64,000 nt of DNA from Hydra vulgaris (taxonomy: Eukaryota > Cnidaria > Hydrozoa > Anthoathecata > Hydridae): contig NC_088934.1 in the NCBI RefSeq assembly GCF_038396675.1, positions 4,026,001-4,090,000 of the forward strand, given 5' to 3'. Made by a program: the position numbers and the translations under genes. Shown piece after piece: positions 1-10,760 of this stretch; position 1 is the stretch's first letter; every line of letters starts with the position of its first letter. The notes below the pieces were generated by a model. The model made no database searches and was not told the origin of the DNA. It was given only the letters and a program-made list of their open reading frames with translations.

Positions 1-175
1 TATACAAAAAAAATCAACAGATACTGTAAAGAACAAAAGAAAAAAGTTAAGAGCTATAAGGAAAGGATTTATTGATAAAGAAAAACACCAGGAAGGAGGA
101 GATTCTAAAGGATCATTTTAATTATTTTATTTTTATTTTGTTGGTTTTCTCCATTTGTGATATTTCAGACTTAAA

Positions 176-430
176 ACGGTAGTGGTGTAGTGTTAGAGCG
201 TTCGCTTCATAAGCGAGAGGTTCCGAGTTCGATCCCCACCACGCCCCTGGTAGTACCGCGCTCAACTTGTTTCTCCGCGCAGCGGCCTTGTTCGTCAAGG
301 TTCGTGTTTCGGAGTTATAGAGTTGAGAGAGGGTTATAACCACAATTAAGTAGCCTCCTCATCTGTAGTGGCCTTCTGGGCCTTGGGGAGGTGAAATAAC
401 AAACAAACAAAAAAAAAAACAAAAAAAAAA
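176..430 (+). mobile_element. tRNA-derived SINE, copy 1
   Basis: The head (about 181-245) folds like a tRNA. A GTGGTG/CACCAC acceptor stem, an anticodon arm with CAT in the loop TCATAAG, and a B-box-like GAGTTCGATCCCC follow in order. An unrelated body of about 140 bp comes next, then an A-rich tail of AAC/A repeats. A second copy lies at 23174-23425 with only scattered differences. The extra body, the tail and the repetition argue for a SINE with a tRNA-Met-like pol III promoter rather than a functional tRNA gene. Confidence 0.8.
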
Positions 431-481
431 CGCAAATATCTCAGCTTCTATAAATTATTTTTAAAAGAAATTTTCAGGGTT

Positions 482-709
482 TGTTCATCTGTGTATAAGT
501 TAGTATGTGAACCAGAATCTAATTAATTCTTTGAGCATTTTAGGAAATATGGGTTGGTTTTTGTTGAACCTTACCCGTTTTTTAATTTCCCTAAATACGT
601 AAAGCTGCCATTATGGATCTAACATAATTATATATTTTTACTGGTTCACATACTAATTTTATATACATCCTGCATTAAAAACCAAACTTCACGCAAAACG
701 GATGAACAG
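482..709. repeat. Imperfect inverted repeat (MITE-like)
   Basis: TTAGTATGTGAACCAG at about 500-516 is matched in inverse by CTGGTTCACATACTAA at about 641-656. Outer GTTCATCTG is matched by GATGAACAGA. There is no ORF. This looks like a small fold-back element; no target duplication was identified. Confidence 0.45.
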
Positions 710-714
710 ATAGC

Positions 715-2115
715 TAGAACTCTTTGTTTTAAGAAAGTGATGTTTTAATCATTTTTTTGCTGATTCAGCATTAAAAAACTTAATTTCTTTTTTTTTTTCT
801 TTTTTTCGTCATACAAATATAACTTCTTAATGTTAAAAAATAAAATAAACTTTCCCCCAAATTGTATTTTTGATTTTTTTACCAGACGACCACCTTAAAT
901 ATTTAAGCATTAAGAAATTCCCTTGTCACAGGTTTTTGGTCGCATAATGGATATTATTTTAAATGATGAAAATTTTGCTAATGTAAATAAATAAGATTTT
1001 CTACAGTTTAATTTCTTTTTGTGACTGTTTTTTTCTTATTCGTGACAGATAATATTATCAGGGTAAAGAGTTGTTTTTATTTACCGAGCGGAACTTTGTA
1101 ATCATTTAATCCAGTCTGATAGTTACATTTTTTTCTATTTTCTGTTGACACTCCTGTTTCTGTTGTCACTTAATAGGTTGAGTTTTTACACCATCACGGC
1201 TATTTGAATACAGTAAAAAAATCCTCTGACGTCATTTTTTGACTCTGATATATAAATTTTTTTCGCGTTACTTAACATAAATAATATTTACTTGTGCGAA
1301 GTTAAATACTTATCTTTTAAATAACACAAATAAATTTCAGATATGAGTATTTGAGAAATATCACTCGTTACTACGAATAATGTTAATAAATAACTAAAAA
1401 TATTAACTTATGTGAAGTTTAATTAGTTTGTAATTTATTTGGACTCAACTTTCCACTTTGTTATTGTTGTTATTGTTGTTCATAAAAAATATTTTTACAA
1501 TGTTTTATTTGAATATAATAAGAAAAGACTAAAGTTACATTCTTTAAGTGTTATCAACAAAGCAATAAAGTTTAATAATCTAAACAAACTATTTCTATTT
1601 CTTCTCCAAAAAATTTACGAGAATATATGTTTGTGAGACTGCATCAAAACATGAAGGTATAAAAGTGGTGGTTTCCCATTGATTCGCCTAATAATTGATG
1701 TACTTCATGTGCATCTATCATTAAACTCATCATTAAAATAGTTTAAATTAAAGGTCGTGTATTGTAACTGAGAATATAAATCATCTTTAAAAACACGAAT
1801 AAACCTATAAACAGTTAAAGTGTTTATCTATAAATATTTGCAGTGGAAATAGACCTTTGTTAGCAGCCAAGCCACAATTTATCTTTAAAAAATTTGTGAT
1901 GATTAAAAATCATCTGTAAATATTTATGAAGTTAAAAATTGCAACTGATATTTTGTCATATTTGCTTTTTCCTCTTAGTTTGTTGCTAAGCATTTGTGTG
2001 TGTTAATAATCTAAAGTTTAAAGTCTAAACAATCAACACACCTAATGTTAAAACTATTTGCAGGACTCTGAGAGAATTAGGATTAGATGCAAAACTGAAC
2101 ACATCACTTCTCGCA
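715..2115. other. AT-rich spacer, no gene seen
   Basis: This stretch has only short homopolymer-rich open frames. The 65-codon frame at 1439-1636 is low-complexity and resembles nothing known. No repeat with clear ends was found. Confidence 0.6.
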
Positions 2116-2117
2116 TC

Positions 2118-2226
2118 TACCCAGTGGGCACATGACGTTAATTTGACGTTTTAAGGACGTCCTACAGACTTGGGGCGTCTTTAAGTCGTAGTAAAGACGT
2201 TTTACAAACCTCTGTGCTTGCTAGGT
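2118..2226 (+). repeat. GACGT-rich repeat fragment
   Basis: A sharply bounded patch, more GC-rich than its flanks, begins CCCAGTGGGCACATGACG and holds several GACGT/ACGTC motifs. It looks like a fragment of a dispersed repeat. The family assignment is not supported from sequence alone. Confidence 0.4.
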
Positions 2227-2961
2227 AAGGACCATAAGATTTAGTAATTGGCTGAAAAAGTTAAAGTAGTTAAAACTCAATGTTTTAAATATTTTTAATA
2301 GGTTAAATAGGTTTAAATATAGTTTATTGTGCTTAGTGATAAGTTTAACTTATTTTAAAAATTATTTCAAAAATGGGTTTGAGCTGAAATTCTAACCAGA
2401 AAGATATGCAGATAAAAATAGTATATAGTACACATAGTAAACTGCAAAAGAGTTTATTAACAAAATATCTATAAATCGAAATATTCTTTCAAGCAAATTA
2501 TACAAATTTTTAATATAAATTTTACATAAATAGTCATTATAATAATAATAGTAATAAAAAGAGTACAAATAATAGCAACAGTAATACTAATAAAAATAAT
2601 GCTATTTAAACTTTTATTATTGATATAATTCGAAAAAAGTTATACTATTAAAGATAAATACAAATAAATGTCTACTATGATTTGACTATTTATTGTCGGT
2701 ATAAAAGAAAAAGTCTAAAAACATCATTTTGAGATAATGAACAAATAAGTTTATTGCGTAATAGTTAAAATAACAAATTTTTTTGTAATAATTGAAATAA
2801 AAAATCTCAATAATTCATTAATAATTAATTTATTAAATTTGCTTGGCGTATCAAACGATAGAGAATATAAAATATTAAAGAGTGGTATAACCCATATTGC
2901 CAAAAATGGACTTCGTGCATTTCCCTAGTATACCGACGATATACACTATGAATTGGTGCAT

Positions 2962-3001
2962 ATTAATTATGTTTAATTATGTTTAATTATGTTTAACTAT
3001 G
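2962..3001. repeat. 11-bp tandem repeat
   Basis: Four head-to-tail units of TTAATTATGTT, the last with one change, lie about 100 bp beyond the stop codon of the HMG-box gene. Confidence 0.8.
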
Positions 3002-3104
3002 TAAAATAATGTAAACTGAAGTTAAATTTTTGTAGTAGTTAAAATTAAAAATTAAAATATTAAAAAATATTAGTGGTATAGTTGGTTAACAAAATAACAT
3101 TTAT

Positions 3105-3887
3105 TCATTCAAGATAACCAAAGCCTTTCTCAAGAGACCGAAAAAATTCTCTGAGTTCAGAGTCAAGTTCAATAACGTCTTCTCTTTCTTTCATTTGATT
3201 ATTTTGATTGAAATCTTCTTCGTTATTTATGTCAAAAGAGTTTTCACAGCTACGTTGAGCTTCGTCTGAATAGTAATGCAGTGTAGTTGTTTCTTTGTGC
3301 GTTTGTTGATTTTCACCAAAACTGTCACTTTTATTTTTATTTGATTTAGCATTTAATTGGACATTGGAAACAAACTTATTATTAATGCTTTTTGTAAGAA
3401 TTTTAGACGAAAATGTATTTTGATTGTCGTTTGTTTCATTCTGATAAGCTGCCAATACGCTTTGAAGGTAGCCAAAGCTTTTCAAATCTTTTTGCACTAA
3501 AATTTCACTCATGTTTAGACATTTAAAAATTTCGTATGTATTTAAATCATTACTTCTTAGTTTGGAAGCCATTTTGGAAAAACTTGTATTATTTAGTTGA
3601 TGGAATTTTTTTTTTTTAAAGAAGTAATGATAATTTGGATAATCTTGCATAAATTTAGTTCGAAGACACTTTGCACTTTGAATAAACGGCAATTTCTCAA
3701 CTTCACTCATTAATTTCCAAACTTTCCCTAACAGTCTGCTTATTTCAGTGTTGCTTAGATGAGGGTTTTCACTTGCATACATTTTCCTTACAGATTTTGC
3801 CCACAGCAAAAACGAATTCATTGGACGTTTTGTAATTTTCTCTCTTGGAAACTTTTCTGCGCATCTTCTTTTAAAAAAGTTATCCAT
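3105..3887 (-). CDS. SOX-like HMG-box protein
   Basis: The predicted protein is about 260 aa and contained in one exon. One HMG box (about residues 20-95) begins KRPMNSFLLWAKSVRK and contains ENPHLSNTEISRLLGKVWKL and a DYPNYHY end. The order RPMN-x-F, the NTEIS motif and the WKL core are SOX-family features, so sequence-specific minor-groove DNA binding in the nucleus is expected. The position of the intercalating Met of SOX proteins is Leu here (FLLW for FMVW), and the box is divergent. The C-terminal half is Asn/Lys/Ser-rich, ending in an acidic patch before the stop. The first in-frame ATG is at 3885-3887. The frame stays open upstream to about 3998 without an ATG, and an AG near 3950 could be a splice acceptor, so an upstream exon is possible. 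No stop or frameshift is visible. Confidence 0.75.
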   Translation of the reverse strand: MDNFFKRRCAEKFPREKITKRPMNSFLLWAKSVRKMYASENPHLSNTEISRLLGKVWKLMSEVEKLPFIQSAKCLRTKFMQDYPNYHYFFKKKKFHQLNNTSFSKMASKLRSNDLNTYEIFKCLNMSEILVQKDLKSFGYLQSVLAAYQNETNDNQNTFSSKILTKSINNKFVSNVQLNAKSNKNKSDSFGENQQTHKETTTLHYYSDEAQRSCENSFDINNEEDFNQNNQMKEREDVIELDSELREFFRSLEKGFGYLE

Positions 3888-3944
3888 AAAAGAATCTTCA
3901 CATAACGTATCTTGTTTTACAAATCTTGGAAGCTCCAGTTTCAA

Positions 3945-5287
3945 AAACTTAGTAACTATGTTTTTAACCTGTGACTGATTTGATTTAAATTCCGTTTAAA
4001 AACGAAACTAAACTTAAAGTTAATTTAGATCTCACATAGGCTTAACACAAGTCAACAAATGTGAGTTAATTCGACTTTTGTTTATTTGTTTTGTCGCCTA
4101 AATACTTTAATGCAGACTGGTGGTAATTGTTTAATAAAAAACTTTATAGAGATCTTTATTTGCGAACTCGCTCACTGCTACATATGTAGGGGTAGTTCTT
4201 TATCTGTTAATTAGTGTAATATTGCAGTTAAGTTTGGAATTGCAAAATAAAGTTTAACTGCCAATAAACAAAGTTTACTCTTTGTTTTCTATTGTTCTTT
4301 GTTACTCTTATATTGTTTTTTTAATTGAGAATTTATTTAATTTAGTTTAGGGCAAAACCAAACAAACTTCATTTCCACAATGGATCAAGTTTTTTTGTTC
4401 CATCGCATGATGATGACATAATAATCATTTTTAAGGTATTAATAGCATTAAGATGTTCATCTGTTGACTAGTCATCAAACTGGTTCTTGCCTAAATCTGG
4501 ATATTTTACTACCAGCTTCCCAGCAAACATTATATAGCGGAATAGACCTTTTCGCTAATTCGACTTTTAGTTTGGCAAAATATTAAATGTTTAGTACGAT
4601 GTAAAAGTTCATAAAATTTTGAGCAACTGATGAAAACAATGTCGAGCTTTTTGCTAACTTGTATAACTGCATAACTCTATAGCTTCATAACGCGTAAGAA
4701 ATTTGCGTATTAATATTGCGTAGCGTATTGTAAAGAACGTATTGAAAAGAATAAATAAAATACACTGTCAAGAAATTGCAGTTTAGTTTTTTCAGATAAT
4801 TATTCAAAATAAGATGTTGGCAAAAGTAAATAAATGATAAGATTGAGACAATTCTTTGCCACAAGAATTTTTCGGACCACTTAAAAAAGGTTCCAAATTT
4901 AATATCGTTTTTCTATAGTATGGCCTATTTCTATATGCACCAATTAGTTTTTATTTACCCAATACAGAGCGCTAGAAGGTTTAATAACACAATTGTATAG
5001 TAAACAGCAAATGTCATATAATGACTAACTTTCTCATAAGCATTAAATTTACAGCTGCTATATGAATTATTGGCTAAGCTCTGTGAGTAAACACAACTTA
5101 GAGGTTTCTTCTGATAGTGTAGTATAAAGATTAAAAATTATATGCATACACACATATGTATAAACATACGCAAACAAACACATATATATAAATTTTTAGC
5201 TACTTCCATGTTTCCACATGTTTTAAGTGCAGTTTCAATTGATGTTAAAAATTAGAGCTGATTTATGTATATAACACTTTTTTGTTT
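3945..5287. other. Upstream flank of the HMG-box gene, no gene seen
   Basis: This is AT-rich sequence with no supported ORF or clear repeat. It would hold the promoter of the minus-strand HMG-box gene, but I see no motif I can defend. Confidence 0.5.
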
Positions 5288-5646
5288 TACCGGTTTTTGC
5301 ATCCATTCAAAAAAACATGACATTAATTTAAAACAACCATGACATTCATTTAAAACATCGTGACAATCAATTAAAACAATCGTGATTTTCAATTCAAACA
5401 TTTAACGCATGCGCAATCTCAACATTCTATATTATTCAAAGGTTTTTTTTCAATATATATTTTTATTTTTATTATTCAATTATTTAAAATTTTATTTTAT
5501 TTAAAATATGTTTATTTTCCAATTACTGTCGATGTATGTCATCTGGCTTAAGACACGCTTCGAAAAAGCTTTTGCAGTGTGTGTAATAGTTCGATAAGTT
5601 AACATTAGGAATAGATAAGCATGCCTCACACATTCTTGTAATTAGT

Positions 5647-6540
5647 TCATTTCTTCCAGCTGGGGCCGTATTTCTTCGTTATTCTTAAGATAAAAAAAAT
5701 CTTTTCACAAGGATTCAAGAATGGTGAATATGGTGGCAAATATTTTATTTGAATGTTCTGAGCCCTCATCTCATCATTATGATGAATTCTGACATTATCT
5801 ATCACCAGGGTGAATTCTTCCTTTGCCCCCAAAACTCGTATAACTTCATCAATATATTCTTGAAAAAAAACCGTATTGACTGACACACTGACAGCTTTGC
5901 AGTGAATAATATTTAAACCATTGACGGCCAATATCATCGAAACGTTACGCTGCCTAGGGCTAATGGTCGGGTTTGGTGTTACTCCTCTTCTTGCCCATGA
6001 ATGAATGCGAAACATGTGTAAATTAAATGGACTTTCATCAATAAAAATAATATTTCGATAGCGATGAATAAGCGAGACTGAAGTATACCACCTAATATAT
6101 TCAATTCGAAGATTTTTTACATCATTGTCGTTTCTTCTTTAACTTGGTCGAGTAATTTTATATGTGTATCCAAGACTAGTCACCCATCTTTAGACAGTTG
6201 TAACCGATACATTTACATTTAAAGTATATTTAATCTCAATTATAGTTGTCGTTGTATTATCGTTTTTATCGTGTTTATCGTGTTTATCGCTTTTATCGTG
6301 TTTATCGCTCTTCAATTCTTCTTCTAATCTCTTCGTTATAAATAACGTGACGAGCGCCACCTCTAGCACCAGGAAGTGTTGAATTTGTTCGATCGTAGCT
6401 TTTTAAAATTGATTGTATTGTGTTTCGATTAACTCCTGTTAACGATGAAGCTTCAGATTAAGTTTTTCCTTGATCAACGACTAGATTCACTACAAGATCT
6501 TGATGTTTTGGGAAACAGATCTTCGCGGCATGAAAATTCA
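5647..6540 (-). pseudogene. Tc1/mariner-type DDE transposase relic
   Basis: From high to low coordinates the minus strand shows an N-terminal helix-turn-helix stretch (SEASSLTGVNRNTIQSIL), then IIFIDESPFNLH with the first catalytic Asp. LVIDNVRIHH with the second Asp follows, then YLPPYSPFLNPCE with the acidic third residue. This is the DDE_3 arrangement that catalyses cut-and-paste transposition at TA. Stops and frame changes separate the N-terminal part (about 6180-6540) from the longer open stretch at 5647-6015, so it is not expected to be active. Confidence 0.8.
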
Positions 6541-6959
6541 GATTGAATTTTTCATTGATCAACGACCAATATCAAAACAAGTTTTCGCGTATTTTGGCAA
6601 ATGAAAATTTAGTATGCACATGCGCTTAATGTGTTAATGGGAAATCATGGTTGTTTTAATTATCAACATGCATGTTTTAATTGAACGTCATGGTTGTTTT
6701 GCCAATACATAAAAAATGTTTTGCCAATATATAAAAAATATGTACCGGGTTTTGATTCATTTAAAACAAACATGACATCCATTTAAGTTTAAAATAAATT
6801 CCATAAAATTAAAATAAATTAATATAATATTAATAAAAAATAAATTTAAATAAAACCTTTTTTTTTTTTAATAATTATATAGAATGTTGAGATTGCGCAT
6901 GCGTTAAATGTTTTAGTTGAAAATCACGAATGTTTTAATCGATTGTCAAGATGTTTTAA

Positions 6960-8973
6960 GGTGGTACACAAGGGAAAAAATGAAACTGTGAAATATTATA
7001 CAAAATGTATCTTTTTGATGAAAACTTGTTTTAATAAAGTGTTATAATTATTTTTATTTAAAAAGATAAATTTTAAAACTTATTAAAAATGCATAATGGC
7101 GGAAAAAAGAATAACAAAGGCTGTATTTCAAAACATAGTATCTTTATCTAGTGAAAAGATTATGGATTAAAAATCGATACAGTTATAAAACAACTTATTA
7201 TATACCGTTTAACCCATGCATTTTTAAATTTTTTGAAAATTACTCTTTTTATCACGAATTTACTAAAAAAATTGAAAATTTTTGACTTCCTCTATAGATT
7301 TATAGCAATAACTTTTTATCTAACCAAATCCAAGAAAAACCCATGGGTCAACCGGAGCATCAATATTAAATAAACATTTTCTGAAAATTTCAGTTCATAA
7401 ACATAAACTGTACTTAAGTTATCATGTTTTGAATTTTAAAAAACCCTAAAAAAACATTTATGCAAAAAAAAACAAAAAATAAAAAAGAATAGATCATTTT
7501 GAAGTGTTAAAACTACTAAAAACCACCAGCTACATAAAATTCTTTTTTCTTATCCTGTTCAGCATCACGGGAAACCATTTTATTTGATCTTAAAGATTAT
7601 CTCCTACTTTTTCCTTCATTATTCGATTTTAAATTCATTCGTTTAACACGACTAATATTTGCTAAAATTGATTTTTTACAAGTTACTGAACCGATTAAAC
7701 CATAATACTTTAGTACATTTAAGACACCATTTGCACCATCATTGTAATGGATCACTGCTGAATGAACACCCATTTCAAGAACATTTTTCCCTACAAAGTT
7801 GTTTTTGGGTACACGAGACCATATCAAAGAGTTTAATGCTTCATTACCATTCTGAGTTTCACCATGCAGGCATTTTTTGAGTAACTCGTCAGCTTGTAGG
7901 TCTTGGATAATAGGAAGAATTAAAGTCTTTATCCATGGTGGAATTGACATAGATGAAGTTATATTTTTCTTGCTACTATTACAGTACTTACACCATGTTT
8001 TAGTCGTTGTTCTAGGGCAAAATTGTAAGCTATCATAAGTAAGCTGTCATAACATCTTGGCTAACTATTTGAAACCCATTCAGTGTCAAACAATTTAAGT
8101 TCATGCATCGAGAAAACGATTTCATAAAACTAAACCCACAACCAATTTCTCGAAAACCAATAACTGCACGCATATTTACTTCAAAAGTTTTTTTTTTACT
8201 TTTTTCTGGTTTATTTTTTGATGAAACTCTTAGTGAAGTGTAAGTACACGTAGACCAGCCACAAGCTGAGCAGTTCATATTGAGTAAATGAGAAAAACCT
8301 ATTCTGTGACTTAATTTATCTTCAATTAAAAGAGGAGAATAACAGCACTGACAAACTGTTTTTGAAATCAAACTTTTTAATATGGTAAAATTAATCAAAA
8401 CGAAATAGTTATCAATTTGTTTATCATCAAAACTCTCAATACTATTGTCAGTAACTAGTTTCTTAGCACTGAGTTAGAACAACTGATGAAGATGGAGATA
8501 TTAAAGGCTGAACAGTAAAATAATTTTTATTAGGATGACATCCATTCCATTTTCTTTTAACTTTTTTAGATAAATTTCTTTTGCTTGACATCTTAACAAA
8601 AAAAAAATCAAATAAGCAACAAGAATGTTTGTGCTCTGTTTAATAAGGTTTGTGACTTCTATCAATGCAGTTTAGACCGGAAAAACAAGAGCAATTCTTT
8701 CTTGATGACTTTATGCTTTCCTCTCAAAATTGCTATTAAAAAAAACAAGTCCAAAATCACTTACAAAACAAGTTAAAAACTTGTTGCTATGAGGTTGTTA
8801 AGGAGTTTTACATGATAGTGGGGCTCAAGTAGGTCAAAGTTGAGCTATATATTTAAACAAGTATGTCGAAAGTTTTTTTTAAAAGTCAACTTAAAGGGTC
8901 AATCTTTCATAAAATTAAAAAAAAAAAAAAAATCAAAAAATTTTTTTTTTGTCATTTTTCTTCCTGGTGTACC
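6960..8973 (-). mobile_element. Kolobok-like element nested at TTAA
   Basis: It starts GGTGGTACACAAGGG and ends with the approximate inverse GGTGTACC. TTAA lies directly outside both ends (6956-6959 and 8974-8977). Removing it restores a continuous inverted repeat of the host Tc1/mariner element. TTAA duplication is the signature of Kolobok (and piggyBac) transposons. The encoded protein matches the family that Pfam calls a Mutator-like transposase domain, which I associate with Kolobok. Confidence 0.7.
7597..8592 (-). pseudogene. Kolobok/Mutator-like transposase, internally deleted
   Basis: The reading starts at 8592 with MSSKRNLSKKVKRKWNGC and a frameshift follows near 8470. Next come a Cys pair region (CQCC...CSACGW) and FEVNMRAVIGFREIGCGF, a recognisable N-terminal block of the family. 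Then the sequence jumps to CPRTTTKTWCKY and CLHGETQNGNEALNSLIWSR, the C-terminal block. The whole central part, with the VDGTWQ-type catalytic Asp and the GDGDSK region seen in the copy at 58159-59946, is missing. This is a non-autonomous deletion derivative. Confidence 0.75.
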
Positions 8974-9056
8974 TTAAGTGAATGTTATGGTTGTTTTAAA
9001 TAAATGTTTTTTTAAGTAGATGTCATGTTTTTTTTAAATGGATGCAAAAACCGGTA

Positions 9057-9630
9057 TGTTTATTGTTGTTTATTATTTAGCAAATCTGTAGAAATGGTCT
9101 AAAGAATATAATTCGTGAGACTATTTTTAACAGATTTTTTTACTTTTTTATTAATGCTGTATTGTTGTATTGCAAACTAATTTACGTTTAAAAGCAAAGA
9201 ATATACCTTCACAAAAATAAAATATTAGTTTCCATTAAACTTACGAAAACCTAAAACGCTATAAAAATTTTATTTTTGTTTCAACATTTCCTTAAAAACG
9301 GGGGTAAGCTAAGATGTTAATAATATTGATACAAGTTTATTATTTATAAACACTATATTTGTACTTTAAATAAAGAATTATTATACTTTATGTTTATATA
9401 ATTTTTTATGAAGTAAACAAAATTATAGTTTTTAACATTTAAAGAAAAACTTATTGTTGTTATTCGCCATCCAAATAATTTCCGGAGGTTAAAAATCAAG
9501 TAATGTTATACCGTTTATTCTATTTTAAAGCATGTTTAGCCCCCTGATATTTTTACCTTTTTTTTTCGTTTACTCGAAAAAATATATTCCGTGAAGTTGT
9601 TTGCCAAACTCAGAGTTATAGAAATCATGT
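9057..9630. other. AT-rich spacer, no gene seen
   Basis: Non-coding, with no supported ORF or RNA gene. Confidence 0.5.
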
Positions 9631-9803
9631 ATTGCATTGGACCTAAACAGGCGTTTTGAGCGGATCGTTATAGTTTTGCTCATCGGTTACTTAATGGACC
9701 AAAAGTGACAGTCGCCAAAAGTGGCTAGCCGATGACTAACGACTATTATAACGAGCAAAACTACTGCGGTCTACTCAAAATGTCTTTATAGGTCCACTGC
9801 AAA
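9631..9803. repeat. Inverted-repeat element (MITE-like)
   Basis: GCATTGGACCTAAACAG at the left is answered by the inverse of TATAGGTCCACTGC at the right. Inner parts (GTTTTGAGCGG / CTACTCAAAA and TAGTTTTGCTC / GAGCAAAACTA) pair as well. It has about 170 bp and no coding capacity. Confidence 0.55.
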
Positions 9804-10160
9804 TCTAGTAAAATAATGTTTCCTGGGTCATTAAGTGTTTCCTGCTCACTTTAATAATTATTTTAACAGATTTTTGCATTATTGTGGAGTTACATTTAAA
9901 ATGTCAACTACTAGTCTTACTCTCGCTGGAATCTGGGATCAATTCATACAAACTCAATGTTAGGAAAAATGAATATAAATATATGTACTTCAATCAAAAA
10001 CGTCGCGGATTTTCAAATAGCTTAGTTTATCATATAATAAATTCAACACTAAGTTTTAAAATATGGTGTCACTCAAAATTCATGAAGCAGTGGCGGAACT
10101 ACTGGACGCAGGACCCTGCATTGCGGGGGGGCCTACCAGCTATAGAGCAATTCCACGACC

Positions 10161-10561
10161 GTCACAGCGTGACAACCGTCTTTTTTTTTGTCTTTAGCCT
10201 TCAATATTTTATTATTAAATAGATATAAAAAAATTTTTTTTTGCTATTTTGTTAGCTCATAATAAGTGCTACAAGAAACAAGAAAAAAAGTTAGGGTGGA
10301 TATATTAGTCTTTTGTTCATGCGAGAAAATGTAAAACGTCACAGCGTGACCAAAATTTTCTCATTGTTTTTTAGTTTTTAGATCAACATCACAATTCAGC
10401 TAATATAGATGAACTGATTTATTAACTTGGCATTAAACAAAAAGTTTAGACATTACTCTTACAAGTTTTATAGCTAAATAACATTTATTTAATTAAATTT
10501 CAAACAGGTGCACCTTTAATTAACTTGTGGTAAACGTCACAGCGTGACGTCACTGCGTGAC
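10161..10561. repeat. Left subterminal GTCAC-NNN-GTGAC motifs (x4)
   Basis: Copies of GTCACAGCGTGAC lie at 10161-10173, 10338-10350 and 10536-10548, with a variant GTCACTGCGTGAC directly abutting at 10549-10561. Each is a 5-bp inverted repeat around 3 nt. Their position at the element end suggests transposase binding (inference). Confidence 0.8.
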
Positions 10562-10760
10562 CAGACACATTTGGATAATTATAAACCAGGTAAATGGGCT
10601 GTTTTTTTTTATGAATTTAAAACTAAGTAGAGAAGGATTAGACAAATATATAATTACATCTTCATAAAAATGGTTCTTACATAGTAATCTTCAGAACACG
10701 CCCATACTATATCAGTGTCAAATCGCGTCCATATTATATTGCTGTCATATGTACAACGTT

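Larger units (their letters stand above)
5290..9054 (-). mobile_element. Tc1/mariner-type composite element, TA duplication
   Basis: The ends are CCGGTTTTTGCATCCATT at 5290 and its inverse ending at 9054, each bordered by TA (5288-5289 and 9055-9056). The inverted repeats run about 150-230 bp and consist of short AT-rich units with ACATGACAT-like cores. A second left-end copy in direct orientation begins at about 6738, and a decayed right end lies at 6605-6720. The unit is therefore two related elements fused, not one simple transposon. The right inverted repeat is split by the TTAA-flanked element at 6960-8973. Confidence 0.8.

Noticed and set aside
181-250. Functional tRNA-Met gene (also at 23177-23245)
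   Set aside because: The tRNA-like head is fused to a SINE body and tail and occurs in two copies with mismatches.
122-343. 73-codon minus-strand ORF
   Set aside because: It is the antisense of the tRNA-derived SINE.
1439-1636. 65-codon ORF
   Set aside because: Low complexity, no recognisable features, in AT-rich spacer.
9884-10222. 112-codon ORF
   Set aside because: It crosses the hAT left end and the end of the TATA-flanked element, so it is chance.
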